Source: JACNKV01 sp964645915
GTDB taxonomy: Bacteria; Fidelibacterota; Marinisomatia; Marinisomatales; JACNKV01
DNA length: 13,661 bases
Assembly (NCBI GenBank): GCA_964645915.1
Contig: CAZYDH010000035.1
Coordinates: 1 to 13,661 of the forward strand
Reading direction: 5' to 3'
Under the pieces are notes generated by a model. It worked only from the letters and a program-made list of their open reading frames with translations. It did not search any database and was not told the origin of the DNA. How positions within the stretch are numbered: the first letter of the stretch is position 1; every line of letters starts with the position of its first letter. Shown here one piece after another: positions 7,377 to 13,661 of this stretch. The translations under genes were made by a program, and so were the position numbers.

Positions 7377-7408
7377 TTTGACATTACGATATATTTAATG
7401 TATGTTTG
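7377..7408 (+). promoter_or_regulatory. Bacteroidota-type promoter for the GNAT gene
   Basis: TTTG at 7377-7380, then 20 bases, then TATGTTTG at 7401-7408. This matches the Bacteroidota primary sigma factor pattern (-33 TTTG and -7 TAnnTTTG at about this spacing). The same stretch also holds TTGACA, a perfect sigma-70 -35 hexamer, with a poorer TATGTT 17 bases on. Transcription would start near 7414, giving a leader of about 16 bases that includes the ribosome site TGGAGG (7418-7423). Confidence 0.6.
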
Positions 7409-7429
7409 TCAAAAACATGGAGGTTATAT

Positions 7430-8014
7430 ATGATAAAATCCATCACGTTAAAAGATTCAACACCTATTACTATCCGTCCTCTTTCATCCGAAGATATTAA
7501 ACGATCAACAATATTCTTTAATGAACTGCCCTTTGAAGACCGTAAATTTTTACGTGTTGATGTTACCAAGCCCGAATTTGCCCGTAAACGTATCGACAAT
7601 TTAACAACGCAACCAATTGATAGATTAATTGCCCTGCATCACGATGAAATTATTGCCGAAGGAAGTCTGGAACGAGAAGACAGAGACTGGAAATCTCATA
7701 TCGGAGAAATTAGACTGATCATTTCAAAACCATTCCAACGTAAGGGTCTTGGGATGTTAATGGCGCGGGAACTATATTTTCTTGCGGTCAGTTTGAAATT
7801 AAAAGAAATTGTGGCAAAAATAATGAATCCGCAATCCTCAGCGATTGGAATATTCAAACGATTGGGGTTTCACACTCAAACAACTATCCCAAATTATGTT
7901 ACGGACACGTCCGGAAAACAACATGATCTTATTGTTATGCGATGTCCGTTAAACGAGATTTTCAAGGAATTACAATTTTATCTGAAGGACTCTGACTGGC
8001 AACGATCTCGATAA
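7430..8014 (+). CDS. GNAT-family N-acetyltransferase
   Basis: A 194-residue single-domain acetyl-CoA-dependent acyltransferase. The signature motif A, which holds the pyrophosphate of acetyl-CoA, is FQRKGLGMLM (residues 102-111, Q103-x2-G106-x-G108). It is preceded by the beta-4 strand GEIRLIIS and followed by helix ARELYFLAVSL. The motif B region contains AIGIFKRLGF. The substrate is not predictable: GNAT proteins acetylate antibiotics, protein N-termini, lysines or small metabolites, and no neighbour gives a hint. The ATG at 7430 has TGGAGG 6 bases upstream; an in-frame TTG eight codons earlier is less likely because it would leave the ribosome site inside the gene. Confidence 0.88.
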   Translation: MIKSITLKDSTPITIRPLSSEDIKRSTIFFNELPFEDRKFLRVDVTKPEFARKRIDNLTTQPIDRLIALHHDEIIAEGSLEREDRDWKSHIGEIRLIISKPFQRKGLGMLMARELYFLAVSLKLKEIVAKIMNPQSSAIGIFKRLGFHTQTTIPNYVTDTSGKQHDLIVMRCPLNEIFKELQFYLKDSDWQRSR

Positions 8015-8065
8015 AGAAAATATTTTAAACAGAGAAATCAATCCCAGCCATCTTTTTCTCTCAGG
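8015..8065. other. Convergent gap with weak inverted repeat
   Basis: A short gap between two converging genes. AGAGAAA (8031-8037) and TTTCTCT (8055-8061) form a perfect 7-base inverted repeat with a 17-base loop. The stem is A/T-rich and lacks a clean T run after it, so it is at best a weak two-way terminator. Confidence 0.25.
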
Positions 8066-8869
8066 TTATAGACTCTTTATAAGATTTTTTATATCCTCAA
8101 CAGAGTCGATCTTTTCGTTTGCTAAATCCTCAAGATGGATCGTTTTAAACACCGAAGATATTTGAATGTGCTGTATATACTGCTGAAGCGTCAGAGGAAT
8201 GTGTAAAGTCTTTAGAACCAAAACGTCAAATGGATAATTAATATCCGTTGGACGAAGATCATTTTTCCTTGCTTGATGTTCAGTGAACTGCTTTCGCCGT
8301 GCTTCAATGTCTTTAAGAAGTAATCGATCTTGAAATTCCCATGGAGCGGTTATATCAGCTGCATTTTGAAAAACTTGGTATCCTTTCTCAAAATGATTAA
8401 GAAAGTATTTTCCATAAGCTCCGTGACCTAACTCATGATATATAACATCGTGGATATTCTTTTTTGTTTCATCGAGGTAATGTTTCCACATCGTGAAATG
8501 CGATCTGAATAAAAAATACCCAAAAGATGTTCTAAACGAATTTTTAGCATTAAAAAACGATTTAATCTCATAGGATACTTTTTTCAGTTTTTGGACAATT
8601 TCAACCGGAAATAATGGGATCGTGACCGAACCGTTTATATACTTTTCGTTGAGAAAATCCTTTGGGATATCGTAATCCAGTAAATTGAGAGTGTATTGTC
8701 GTTCAATACCATGAATATTCAATTGTATAAACGCACCAATATCACTCATTTTGATCAAGTTGTTCAACGCACGATCAAACTCCGGGAGTGTGGTGATCGA
8801 AGGAGCTAACGGTTCATTCGATAATTCCGGATATAAAGTTAATTGTCTGGGGTCAAGTTGTTCTTTCAT
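8066..8869 (-). CDS. Unrecognised protein with HExxH motif
   Basis: A 267-residue protein that I cannot assign to a named family. The clearest feature is VIYHELGHGAYG, with H145-E146-L-G-H149. This is an HExxH motif preceded by hydrophobic residues and followed by Gly, as in zinc metalloprotease helices. A third ligand is not obvious. The metzincin spacing HExxHxxGxxH is not met (Gly is one residue late and the next His is H159), and E161 or E178 are possible. There is no signal peptide or membrane span, so a cytoplasmic location is likely. The part before the motif (about 42-135) is a compact alpha/beta-like region ending in a charged helix, and the C-terminus is helical with many Lys, Gln and Glu. 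The ATG at 8869 has CTGAGG 5 bases upstream. It is monocistronic between a converging acetyltransferase and the divergent kor operon. Confidence 0.75.
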   Translation of the reverse strand: MKEQLDPRQLTLYPELSNEPLAPSITTLPEFDRALNNLIKMSDIGAFIQLNIHGIERQYTLNLLDYDIPKDFLNEKYINGSVTIPLFPVEIVQKLKKVSYEIKSFFNAKNSFRTSFGYFLFRSHFTMWKHYLDETKKNIHDVIYHELGHGAYGKYFLNHFEKGYQVFQNAADITAPWEFQDRLLLKDIEARRKQFTEHQARKNDLRPTDINYPFDVLVLKTLHIPLTLQQYIQHIQISSVFKTIHLEDLANEKIDSVEDIKNLIKSL

Positions 8870-9159
8870 ATCAACCTCAGTTAGAGTTTACGACGGAATA
8901 TGGAAATATAGAACCGCTTTTTTTCAATAATTTATACCCATTAATTATTCGGACAAATTTATCGGATATTCACTATTTTCTAACCAAGCAATTATTGCAT
9001 TCGTTTTATCCAATTTGGTAACTTTAGCATTCTTAATCATGCATGTACGCAAACAAATGGATGCACACTTACATATTATTCTATTCTTCAGCATAGAAAG
9101 AACCGGCTAATCGGATTCTTGATTATTGCGTCCAAATAATTTTACCATAAGGTTAATCC
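8870..9159. other. Divergent promoter region HExxH gene / kor operon
   Basis: The longest gene-free stretch in the window, with no plausible small gene on either strand. Toward the minus strand, TAAATTTG (8961-8954) fits the Bacteroidota -7 motif, but the nearest TTG is 23 bases upstream, which is long. Toward the plus strand, the best candidate is TTG at 8995-8997, 21 bases, then TAACTTTA at 9019-9026, one mismatch from TAnnTTTG. That would give the kor transcript a leader of more than 120 bases. The leader shows no riboswitch or attenuator hairpin that I recognise. AAGG at 9149-9152 is the korA ribosome site. Confidence 0.4.
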
Positions 9160-11013
9160 ATGTCAAAACAAACCCATATTACCAAAGAACTTGACCATGC
9201 TATTATTCGTTTTGCCGGAGATTCAGGCGATGGGATGCAGCTTACGGGCGGGCGGTTTTCCGAAACAACCGCAATCGTAGGAAATGATTTAAGCACCCTT
9301 CCGGATTATCCGGCTGAGATACGCGCTCCCGCCGGTACACTGGCAGGTGTAAGTGCTTTTCAACTTCACTTTGGTTCAATTGATATTCACACACCCGGAG
9401 ATCGACCCGATGTGTTGGTTGCTATGAATCCAGCTGCATTAAAGGTCCACCTGAATGAACTCATCCCCGGTGGAATTATTATCATCAATGAAAATGCTTT
9501 TACAAAGAAAAATCTAAAACTTGCCGGATATGAAACCAATCCGATCGATGACGGTTCTTTAGAAGGAAATTATACGGTGTATCCCGTTGAGATGAGTAAA
9601 CTTGTTCTCAACGCCTGTGAATCATTAAGCCTCCCGGTTAAAATGGTGGAGCGAACCAAAAATTTATTAGCGCTGGGAATCCTCTTTTGGATGTTCAATA
9701 GACCCATTGAGCCTACAATCCAATGGCTTAAAGAAAAATTTTCAAATAAACCGGATATCGTTGAAGCCAATGTACGGGCTTTGAACGCAGGAGTCAATTA
9801 CGGGTCTACCACTCGAATTTTAACAACACGGTATTTAGTAGGAAAAGCAAAACTTCCGTCAGGGACATACAGAAACATCAATGGAAATTATGCCACTGCT
9901 TTAGGATTTATCGCAGCAGCAGAACGTTCCGGCATGAATTTATTTTATGGAGGTTATCCCATTACTCCTGCCAGTGAAATATTGCACACCTTATCGCATT
10001 GGAAACATTTTGGAGTCAAAACCTTTCAAGCCGAAGATGAAATTGCGGGCATTGCTTCATCAATTGGTGCAGCTTATGCCGGTAATCTTTCCGTAACAGC
10101 GACCTCCGGGCCGGGTATCGCATTAAAAACAGAAGCGATGGGTTTGGCTGTCATGGCTGAGATTCCATTGGTCATTGTAAATGTGATGCGAGGAGGTCCA
10201 AGTACCGGACTCCCAACAAAAATGGAACAAACGGATCTGCTTCAAGCTTTATTCGGACGAAATGGAGAAGCACCTATCCCCGTCATTACTGCTTCTACAC
10301 CCGGGGATTGTTTCTACACATCCTTTGAAGCATGTTATATCGCCGTAAAATATATGACACCTGTCATTGTTTTAACTGACGGTTATCTTGCAAACGGTTC
10401 CGAGCCGTGGAAAATTCCTAAAACGGATGAACTCCCACAATTTAAACCCACGTATATCCCTGAAAATAAAAACGGCACTCCGTTTAATCCTGTTAACAGA
10501 GACCAAACCACTTTAGCAAAACCTTGGGCTATCCCTGGGACTGCGGGTTTAGAACATCGGATTGGCGGTCTTGAAAAAGATTTTGATACAGGAAATGTCA
10601 ATTATGATTCTGATAATCATATGAAGATGGTTGAGTTGAGGGCGAAAAGAGTAGAAAAAATCACTGAAGAAATGGATCCCACTTTTGTGTATGGTGATCA
10701 ACGTGGCGATGTGATCGTCTTAAGTTGGGGAAGTTCATTTGGTGCTTCTCGTTCAGCGGTGTCCACTTTGATCAAAGAAGGGAAATCGGTTTCACATGTT
10801 CATCTTCGCTGGATCAATCCTCTACCGAACGATCTGGGTGAAATTCTATCTCGATTTAAACATGTTCTTATTCCGGAAGTCAATTTGGGACAATTATCTC
10901 TAATAATTCGTGCCAAGTACTTGATTGACGCAACAGGATTTAATCTGGTTCGAGCAAGACCGTTCAAAGCACAGAATATTATTGATGCAATCAACAAAGA
11001 ATTGGAAAAGTAA
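9160..11013 (+). CDS. korA: 2-oxoacid:ferredoxin oxidoreductase, fused gamma-alpha subunit
   Basis: Large subunit of a CoA-dependent 2-oxoacid:ferredoxin oxidoreductase, most likely for 2-oxoglutarate (2-oxoglutarate + CoA + oxidised ferredoxin to or from succinyl-CoA + CO2 + reduced ferredoxin). The 617 residues form two fused domains. The N-terminal gamma domain opens with IRFAGDSGDGMQ (about 16-27). The alpha domain begins near residue 240 and carries GGYPITPASEI (264-274, the conserved YPITP motif), then FQAEDEIAGIASSIGAAYAG and ATSGPGIALKTE. A C-terminal transketolase-like domain with VLSWGSSFGA follows. There is no ferredoxin (delta) domain, which fits the two-subunit KorAB type. Pyruvate or another 2-oxoacid remains possible, because substrate choice cannot be read directly; I favour 2-oxoglutarate from the fumarase genes in the same operon. 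korB follows after 1 base. Confidence 0.9.
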   Translation: MSKQTHITKELDHAIIRFAGDSGDGMQLTGGRFSETTAIVGNDLSTLPDYPAEIRAPAGTLAGVSAFQLHFGSIDIHTPGDRPDVLVAMNPAALKVHLNELIPGGIIIINENAFTKKNLKLAGYETNPIDDGSLEGNYTVYPVEMSKLVLNACESLSLPVKMVERTKNLLALGILFWMFNRPIEPTIQWLKEKFSNKPDIVEANVRALNAGVNYGSTTRILTTRYLVGKAKLPSGTYRNINGNYATALGFIAAAERSGMNLFYGGYPITPASEILHTLSHWKHFGVKTFQAEDEIAGIASSIGAAYAGNLSVTATSGPGIALKTEAMGLAVMAEIPLVIVNVMRGGPSTGLPTKMEQTDLLQALFGRNGEAPIPVITASTPGDCFYTSFEACYIAVKYMTPVIVLTDGYLANGSEPWKIPKTDELPQFKPTYIPENKNGTPFNPVNRDQTTLAKPWAIPGTAGLEHRIGGLEKDFDTGNVNYDSDNHMKMVELRAKRVEKITEEMDPTFVYGDQRGDVIVLSWGSSFGASRSAVSTLIKEGKSVSHVHLRWINPLPNDLGEILSRFKHVLIPEVNLGQLSLIIRAKYLIDATGFNLVRARPFKAQNIIDAINKELEK

Positions 11014-11014
11014 A

Positions 11015-12037
11015 ATGACTGATAAACAGATCAACGAAGTTAAATATACCCGCAAGGATTTTGCGTCCGGTCAAATGGTACGTTGGTGTCCGGGATGTGG
11101 GGATTATTCCATTTTATCACAAATCCAAAAGACTCTACCTGAAATTGGTGTGAAAAAAGAAAATGTTGTTTTTATTTCTGGGATTGGTTGTTCAAGTCGA
11201 TTTCCATATTATATGAGCACCTATGGTTTTCATACCATCCATGGACGAGCTACCGCCATTGCATCCGGTGTGAAGATCGCCAATCCCGATCTTTCTGTTT
11301 GGGTTGTGACCGGAGATGGAGATGGATTATCTATTGGCGGAAATCATACCATTCATATTTTGAGACGAAATATCGATGTGAATATTTTGTTGTTCAACAA
11401 TCGTATTTACGGTTTAACTAAAGGGCAATATTCTCCGACATCTGAAATGGGGAAAATATCTAAATCGACACCAATGGGATCATTAGATCGCCCATTTAAT
11501 CCGCCGGCACTCGCGCTTGGATCACAAGCAACCTTTGTTGCACGCGCTATTGATGTAGAAGGAAAACATCTTCAAAGCATCATCCGTCGTGCAGAAGAAC
11601 ATCGTGGAACATCTTTTCTAGAGGTCTATCAAAACTGTGTTATTTTTAATGATGGTGCTTATGGTCATCTTACATCAAAAGAGACAAAAGAAGATACTGT
11701 TCTTCATCTTGAGCACGGAAAACCCATGTTGTTTGGTAAAGACAAGAGAAAAGGGATTTTCCTCTCAAAAAATACACCAAAAGTCGTAGAGGTTGGAGAA
11801 CAATGGAGTGAAAGTGATATATTGGTTCATGATGAAAAAGATTGGATTATTGCATCGATTCTAAGTCACTTTACCTATCGCGAAGATCTACCGACACCGG
11901 TCGGTGTACTATACGCTGTTGATGAACCGGTCTATGAAGATATGATGATCGATCAAATCGACCGCGCTATTTCAAAAAACAATAATAGAGATTTAACCTC
12001 ACTGCTAAATAGTGGAGACACTTGGACGGTTAAATAA
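11015..12037 (+). CDS. korB: 2-oxoacid:ferredoxin oxidoreductase, beta subunit
   Basis: Thiamine diphosphate and 4Fe-4S subunit that partners the preceding gene, 340 residues. The cluster ligands are C25 and C28 in WCPGCGDY, C59 in GIGCSSR and C208 in YQNCVIF, the usual four-Cys set. The thiamine diphosphate and Mg motif is G100-D101-G102-D103-G104 through N128-N129 (GDGDGLSIGGNH to LLFNN). IYGLTKGQYSPTS follows, also a conserved active-site segment. The frame is open about 30 codons upstream into korA, but the ATG at 11015, one base after the korA stop, gives the canonical N-terminus. No strong ribosome site is seen, so coupling to korA translation is likely. The C-terminal 90 residues (after about 250) match the extended tail of KorB-type subunits. 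Confidence 0.92.
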   Translation: MTDKQINEVKYTRKDFASGQMVRWCPGCGDYSILSQIQKTLPEIGVKKENVVFISGIGCSSRFPYYMSTYGFHTIHGRATAIASGVKIANPDLSVWVVTGDGDGLSIGGNHTIHILRRNIDVNILLFNNRIYGLTKGQYSPTSEMGKISKSTPMGSLDRPFNPPALALGSQATFVARAIDVEGKHLQSIIRRAEEHRGTSFLEVYQNCVIFNDGAYGHLTSKETKEDTVLHLEHGKPMLFGKDKRKGIFLSKNTPKVVEVGEQWSESDILVHDEKDWIIASILSHFTYREDLPTPVGVLYAVDEPVYEDMMIDQIDRAISKNNNRDLTSLLNSGDTWTVK

Positions 12038-12042
12038 AGTTT

Positions 12043-12055
12043 TCTAATCATTAGA
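12043..12055. repeat. Perfect palindrome between korB and fumarase
   Basis: TCTAATCATTAGA, 6-base arms around a single central base. It sits 5 bases after the korB stop and just before the ribosome site of the fumarase alpha gene (AGAGAGGGGG, whose first bases it overlaps). It may be a regulator site, an RNA processing site or chance. It does not fit the Fur or FNR consensus well. Confidence 0.4.
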
Positions 12056-12066
12056 GAGGGGGATTT

Positions 12067-12954
12067 ATGAGCTTTCAATTTAACCCGGATCAGCTCAGAG
12101 ATAGCATTGTTGAGTTAATTCGGATCACCTCAACTCAGCTACCAAAGGATGTATTACAGGCTATGTCTGATGGACGGGATAGTGAAGAAGACGGAAGCCC
12201 GGCACAATCAGTTCTGGATTTTATGATCCGTAATGCCAAGGCAGCTGAACAAAACAGCACTCCCATTTGTCAAGATACGGGAACCAATATACACTACGTG
12301 ACTATTCCGGTCGGTGTGTCGATGAATCTGGTGCGACAAGTCATTATTGACGCGACCAAAATTGCCACCGAAAAAACGTATCTACGTCCCAATGCTGTGG
12401 ATTCGGTCACCGGTAAAAACACCGGAGACAATACAGGAACAATGGCTCCGTATATTCACTTTGAAGAATGGGATCAATCTGCCATTAAAATACAATTCGC
12501 TTTAAAAGGCGGTGGAAGTGAAAACGTCTCTGCGCAATATAAACTTCCGGACAGCACCTTGAACGCCGGAAGGAACTTAGACGGAGTTTACAAATGTGTG
12601 ATCGATGCAGTAAATAGTGCCCAAGGATTGGGTTGTGCACCCGGAGTTCTGGGGATTGGGGTTGGCGGAGATCGAGCTTCCGGTATGTTAACCGCAAAAA
12701 AACAATTGTTCCGAAATCTGTCGGATACAAATCCAAATGTACAACTGGCTGAATTGGAAGAAAAATTGTACAAAGACCTGAATACACTTGAAATCGGTCC
12801 AATGGGATTTGGTGGAAAAACAACAGTGTTAGGAGTAAAAGCAGGAGATGTTCATCGACTGCCAGCTTCTTTCTTTGTTTCGATCGCCTATATGTGTTGG
12901 GCAGATCGCCGACACACAATGACATTCACCGAAACGGAGGTGACTTATGATTAA
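12067..12954 (+). CDS. Class I fumarate hydratase, alpha subunit
   Basis: N-terminal part of the two-subunit, 4Fe-4S, oxygen-sensitive fumarase (fumarate + water to or from L-malate). The 295 residues correspond to the cluster-binding half of one-chain enzymes such as E. coli FumA. The three cluster cysteines are visible: C68 in PICQDTGT, C190 in GLGCAPG and C277 in YMCWADRR. Conserved blocks LRPNAVDSVTGKNTGDNTG (106-124) and FALKGGGSEN (144-153) bind substrate in the family. A closely related enzyme, L(+)-tartrate dehydratase TtdAB, has the same two-chain layout, so the substrate is inferred from the TCA-type operon. The ATG at 12067 has a very strong ribosome site (GAGAGGGGG). The end overlaps the beta gene by 8 bases. 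Confidence 0.92.
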   Translation: MSFQFNPDQLRDSIVELIRITSTQLPKDVLQAMSDGRDSEEDGSPAQSVLDFMIRNAKAAEQNSTPICQDTGTNIHYVTIPVGVSMNLVRQVIIDATKIATEKTYLRPNAVDSVTGKNTGDNTGTMAPYIHFEEWDQSAIKIQFALKGGGSENVSAQYKLPDSTLNAGRNLDGVYKCVIDAVNSAQGLGCAPGVLGIGVGGDRASGMLTAKKQLFRNLSDTNPNVQLAELEEKLYKDLNTLEIGPMGFGGKTTVLGVKAGDVHRLPASFFVSIAYMCWADRRHTMTFTETEVTYD

Positions 12955-13525
12955 CTTACAATTACCCGTATCCGAAGAGCAGATCCGTTCGTTGAAAATC
13001 GGCGACGAAGTATCCTTAACCGGAGTGATGGTAACCGGCCGTGATGCTGCTCATGCATGGATGATCGAAGAAAAACCCGAAGAAGTACGAGAATTGCTGA
13101 ACGGAACCGTTATTTATCATTGCGGTCCGGTCGTTTCACAAAAAGACGATGAATGGACATTTGTTGCAGCAGGGCCAACCACATCCATCCGTGAAGAACC
13201 GTATCAGGGGGACGTGATGAAAGAGTACAAGCTTCGTGCAGTCATGGGAAAAGGCGGAATGGGTGAAAAAACACTGGCTGCCCTAAAAGAGCATGGAGGA
13301 GTTTACTTACATGCAGTCGGAGGAGCAGCAACTCTTCAGGCACAATCCGTGAAAAAAGTTCGCGATGTGATTAAACTTGAAGAATTCGGAGTCCCGGAAG
13401 CAATGTGGGTGATCGAAGTGGAAGACTTCCGTGCAGTTGTTACTATGGATTCACACGGGAACTCGATCCATAAAACGATCAAAGAAAAATCGTCAAAGAT
13501 CGCTGAGAAATTAATCCATTCTTAA
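12947..13525 (+). CDS. Class I fumarate hydratase, beta subunit
   Basis: C-terminal partner of the fumarase, 192 residues, forming the second half of the active site together with the alpha chain. The family signatures are LKIGDEVSLTGVMVTGRDAAH (about 15-36), YHCGPV, AGPTTSIREEPY and MGKGGMG, then the conserved HAVGGAAT and EFGVPEAMWVIEVEDF. It carries no cluster cysteines of its own, as expected. The start ATG lies 8 bases inside the alpha gene and has GGAGG 6 bases upstream (12936-12940), so the pair is translationally linked for equal production. It is the last gene of the kor-fumarase operon, with a terminator about 20 bases downstream. Confidence 0.92.
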   Translation: MINLQLPVSEEQIRSLKIGDEVSLTGVMVTGRDAAHAWMIEEKPEEVRELLNGTVIYHCGPVVSQKDDEWTFVAAGPTTSIREEPYQGDVMKEYKLRAVMGKGGMGEKTLAALKEHGGVYLHAVGGAATLQAQSVKKVRDVIKLEEFGVPEAMWVIEVEDFRAVVTMDSHGNSIHKTIKEKSSKIAEKLIHS

Positions 13526-13543
13526 GTAAATAGGATTCCTATT

Positions 13544-13579
13544 AAAAAAAAAGGGATGGTGAACCATCCCTTTTTTTTT
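13544..13579. terminator. Symmetric Rho-independent terminator
   Basis: Perfect hairpin with arms GGGATGGT (13553-13560) and ACCATCCC (13563-13570), flanked by nine A (13544-13552) and nine T (13571-13579). The A and T runs extend the stem to 17 base pairs, so it should work in both directions. It closes the kor-fumarase operon on the plus strand and the converging gene at the right edge on the minus strand. Confidence 0.95.
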
Positions 13580-13593
13580 CTGTATTTTAATGT

Positions 13594-13661
13594 TTATTTT
13601 AATAAGATCAGCTTCTGAGTTGTGACTTGATCATTCTGAGTGAGTTGGAGTAAGTACTCTC
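13594..13661 (-). CDS. C-terminus of probable type IX secretion cargo (partial)
   Basis: Only the last 22 codons of a gene that enters from the right edge. After a cut codon ending in GA (possibly Gly), the residues read EYLLQLTQNDQ, then VTTQKLILLK and a TAA stop. The pattern G-x-Y-(hydrophobic)-x-(hydrophobic) followed by Q-K-(hydrophobic)x3-K at the very end is the hallmark of the type A sorting domain that directs proteins through the Bacteroidota Por/type IX secretion system. The parent protein would be secreted or surface-attached; its function lies outside the window. The other two frames on this strand stop within the stretch. The shared terminator lies 15 bases downstream. Confidence 0.68.
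   Translation of the reverse strand, partial: EYLLQLTQNDQVTTQKLILLK

Noticed and set aside
8145..8159. Metzincin signature in the HExxH protein
   Set aside because: The spacing after HELGH is wrong by one residue for Gly and there is no His at the required position, so only a generic HExxH motif is claimed.
9108..9123. Small dyad (CCG...CGG) upstream of korA as an attenuator
   Set aside because: Only 3 to 4 base pairs, with a mismatch when extended; not enough for a structure call.
12485..12925. A 146-codon open frame on the minus strand
   Set aside because: It is antisense to the fumarase alpha gene, where motifs and cysteines are intact, and its composition is that of a shadow frame.
1..13661. 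CRISPR array, toxin-antitoxin pair, defence island, transposon or phage genes
   Set aside because: I saw no spaced direct repeats, no transposase or integrase motifs and no small paired genes of that kind; gene packing and base use look uniform.

Overview
The window is AT-rich bacterial DNA carrying ordinary, tightly packed protein genes. I see no tRNA, rRNA, insertion sequence, phage or CRISPR array. Several signs point to a Bacteroidota-like bacterium of the wider FCB assemblage (for example Ignavibacteria- or Marinimicrobia-type lineages). The right edge holds a C-terminus that looks like a type IX secretion sorting signal. One promoter matches the Bacteroidota -33/-7 pattern (TTTG, 20 bases, TAnnTTTG). 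The energy genes are ferredoxin-type: a two-subunit 2-oxoacid:ferredoxin oxidoreductase and an oxygen-sensitive class I fumarase. The phylum is an inference from these few signs.

Layout. (1) 36-3198, minus strand: a ferrous-iron operon in the order fur, feoA, feoB and a 43-residue Cys-rich membrane peptide. A good Fur-box-like palindrome lies 15 bases upstream of the fur start codon. (2) 3348-6557, minus strand: mltG (cell-wall endolytic transglycosylase) followed 12 bases later by a PcrA/UvrD-type helicase that starts with TTG. (3) 6752-8014, plus strand: a nitroreductase-fold flavoprotein and a GNAT acetyltransferase, the latter with its own Bacteroidota-type promoter. (4) 8066-8869, minus strand: an unrecognised 267-residue protein with an HELGH (HExxH) zinc-protease-like motif. 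(5) 9160-13525, plus strand: korA, korB and the alpha and beta subunits of class I fumarase. They are packed with gaps of 1 and 29 bases and one 8-base overlap, and end at a strong symmetric terminator. (6) 13594-13661, minus strand: the last codons of a protein entering from the right, probably a secreted type IX cargo.

How the genes fit together. The first block is self-contained iron homeostasis: Fur probably represses its own operon when iron is plentiful, and FeoA/FeoB import Fe2+ when it is scarce. The kor-fumarase block covers two TCA-cycle steps, 2-oxoglutarate to or from succinyl-CoA with ferredoxin and fumarate to or from malate. Both enzymes depend on 4Fe-4S clusters, so the window pairs iron uptake with iron-demanding central metabolism, although nothing in the sequence links their control. 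I found no clear new multi-gene system. The most novel item is the HExxH protein. The most useful regulatory items are the Fur box, the Bacteroidota-type promoter and two unexplained palindromes.
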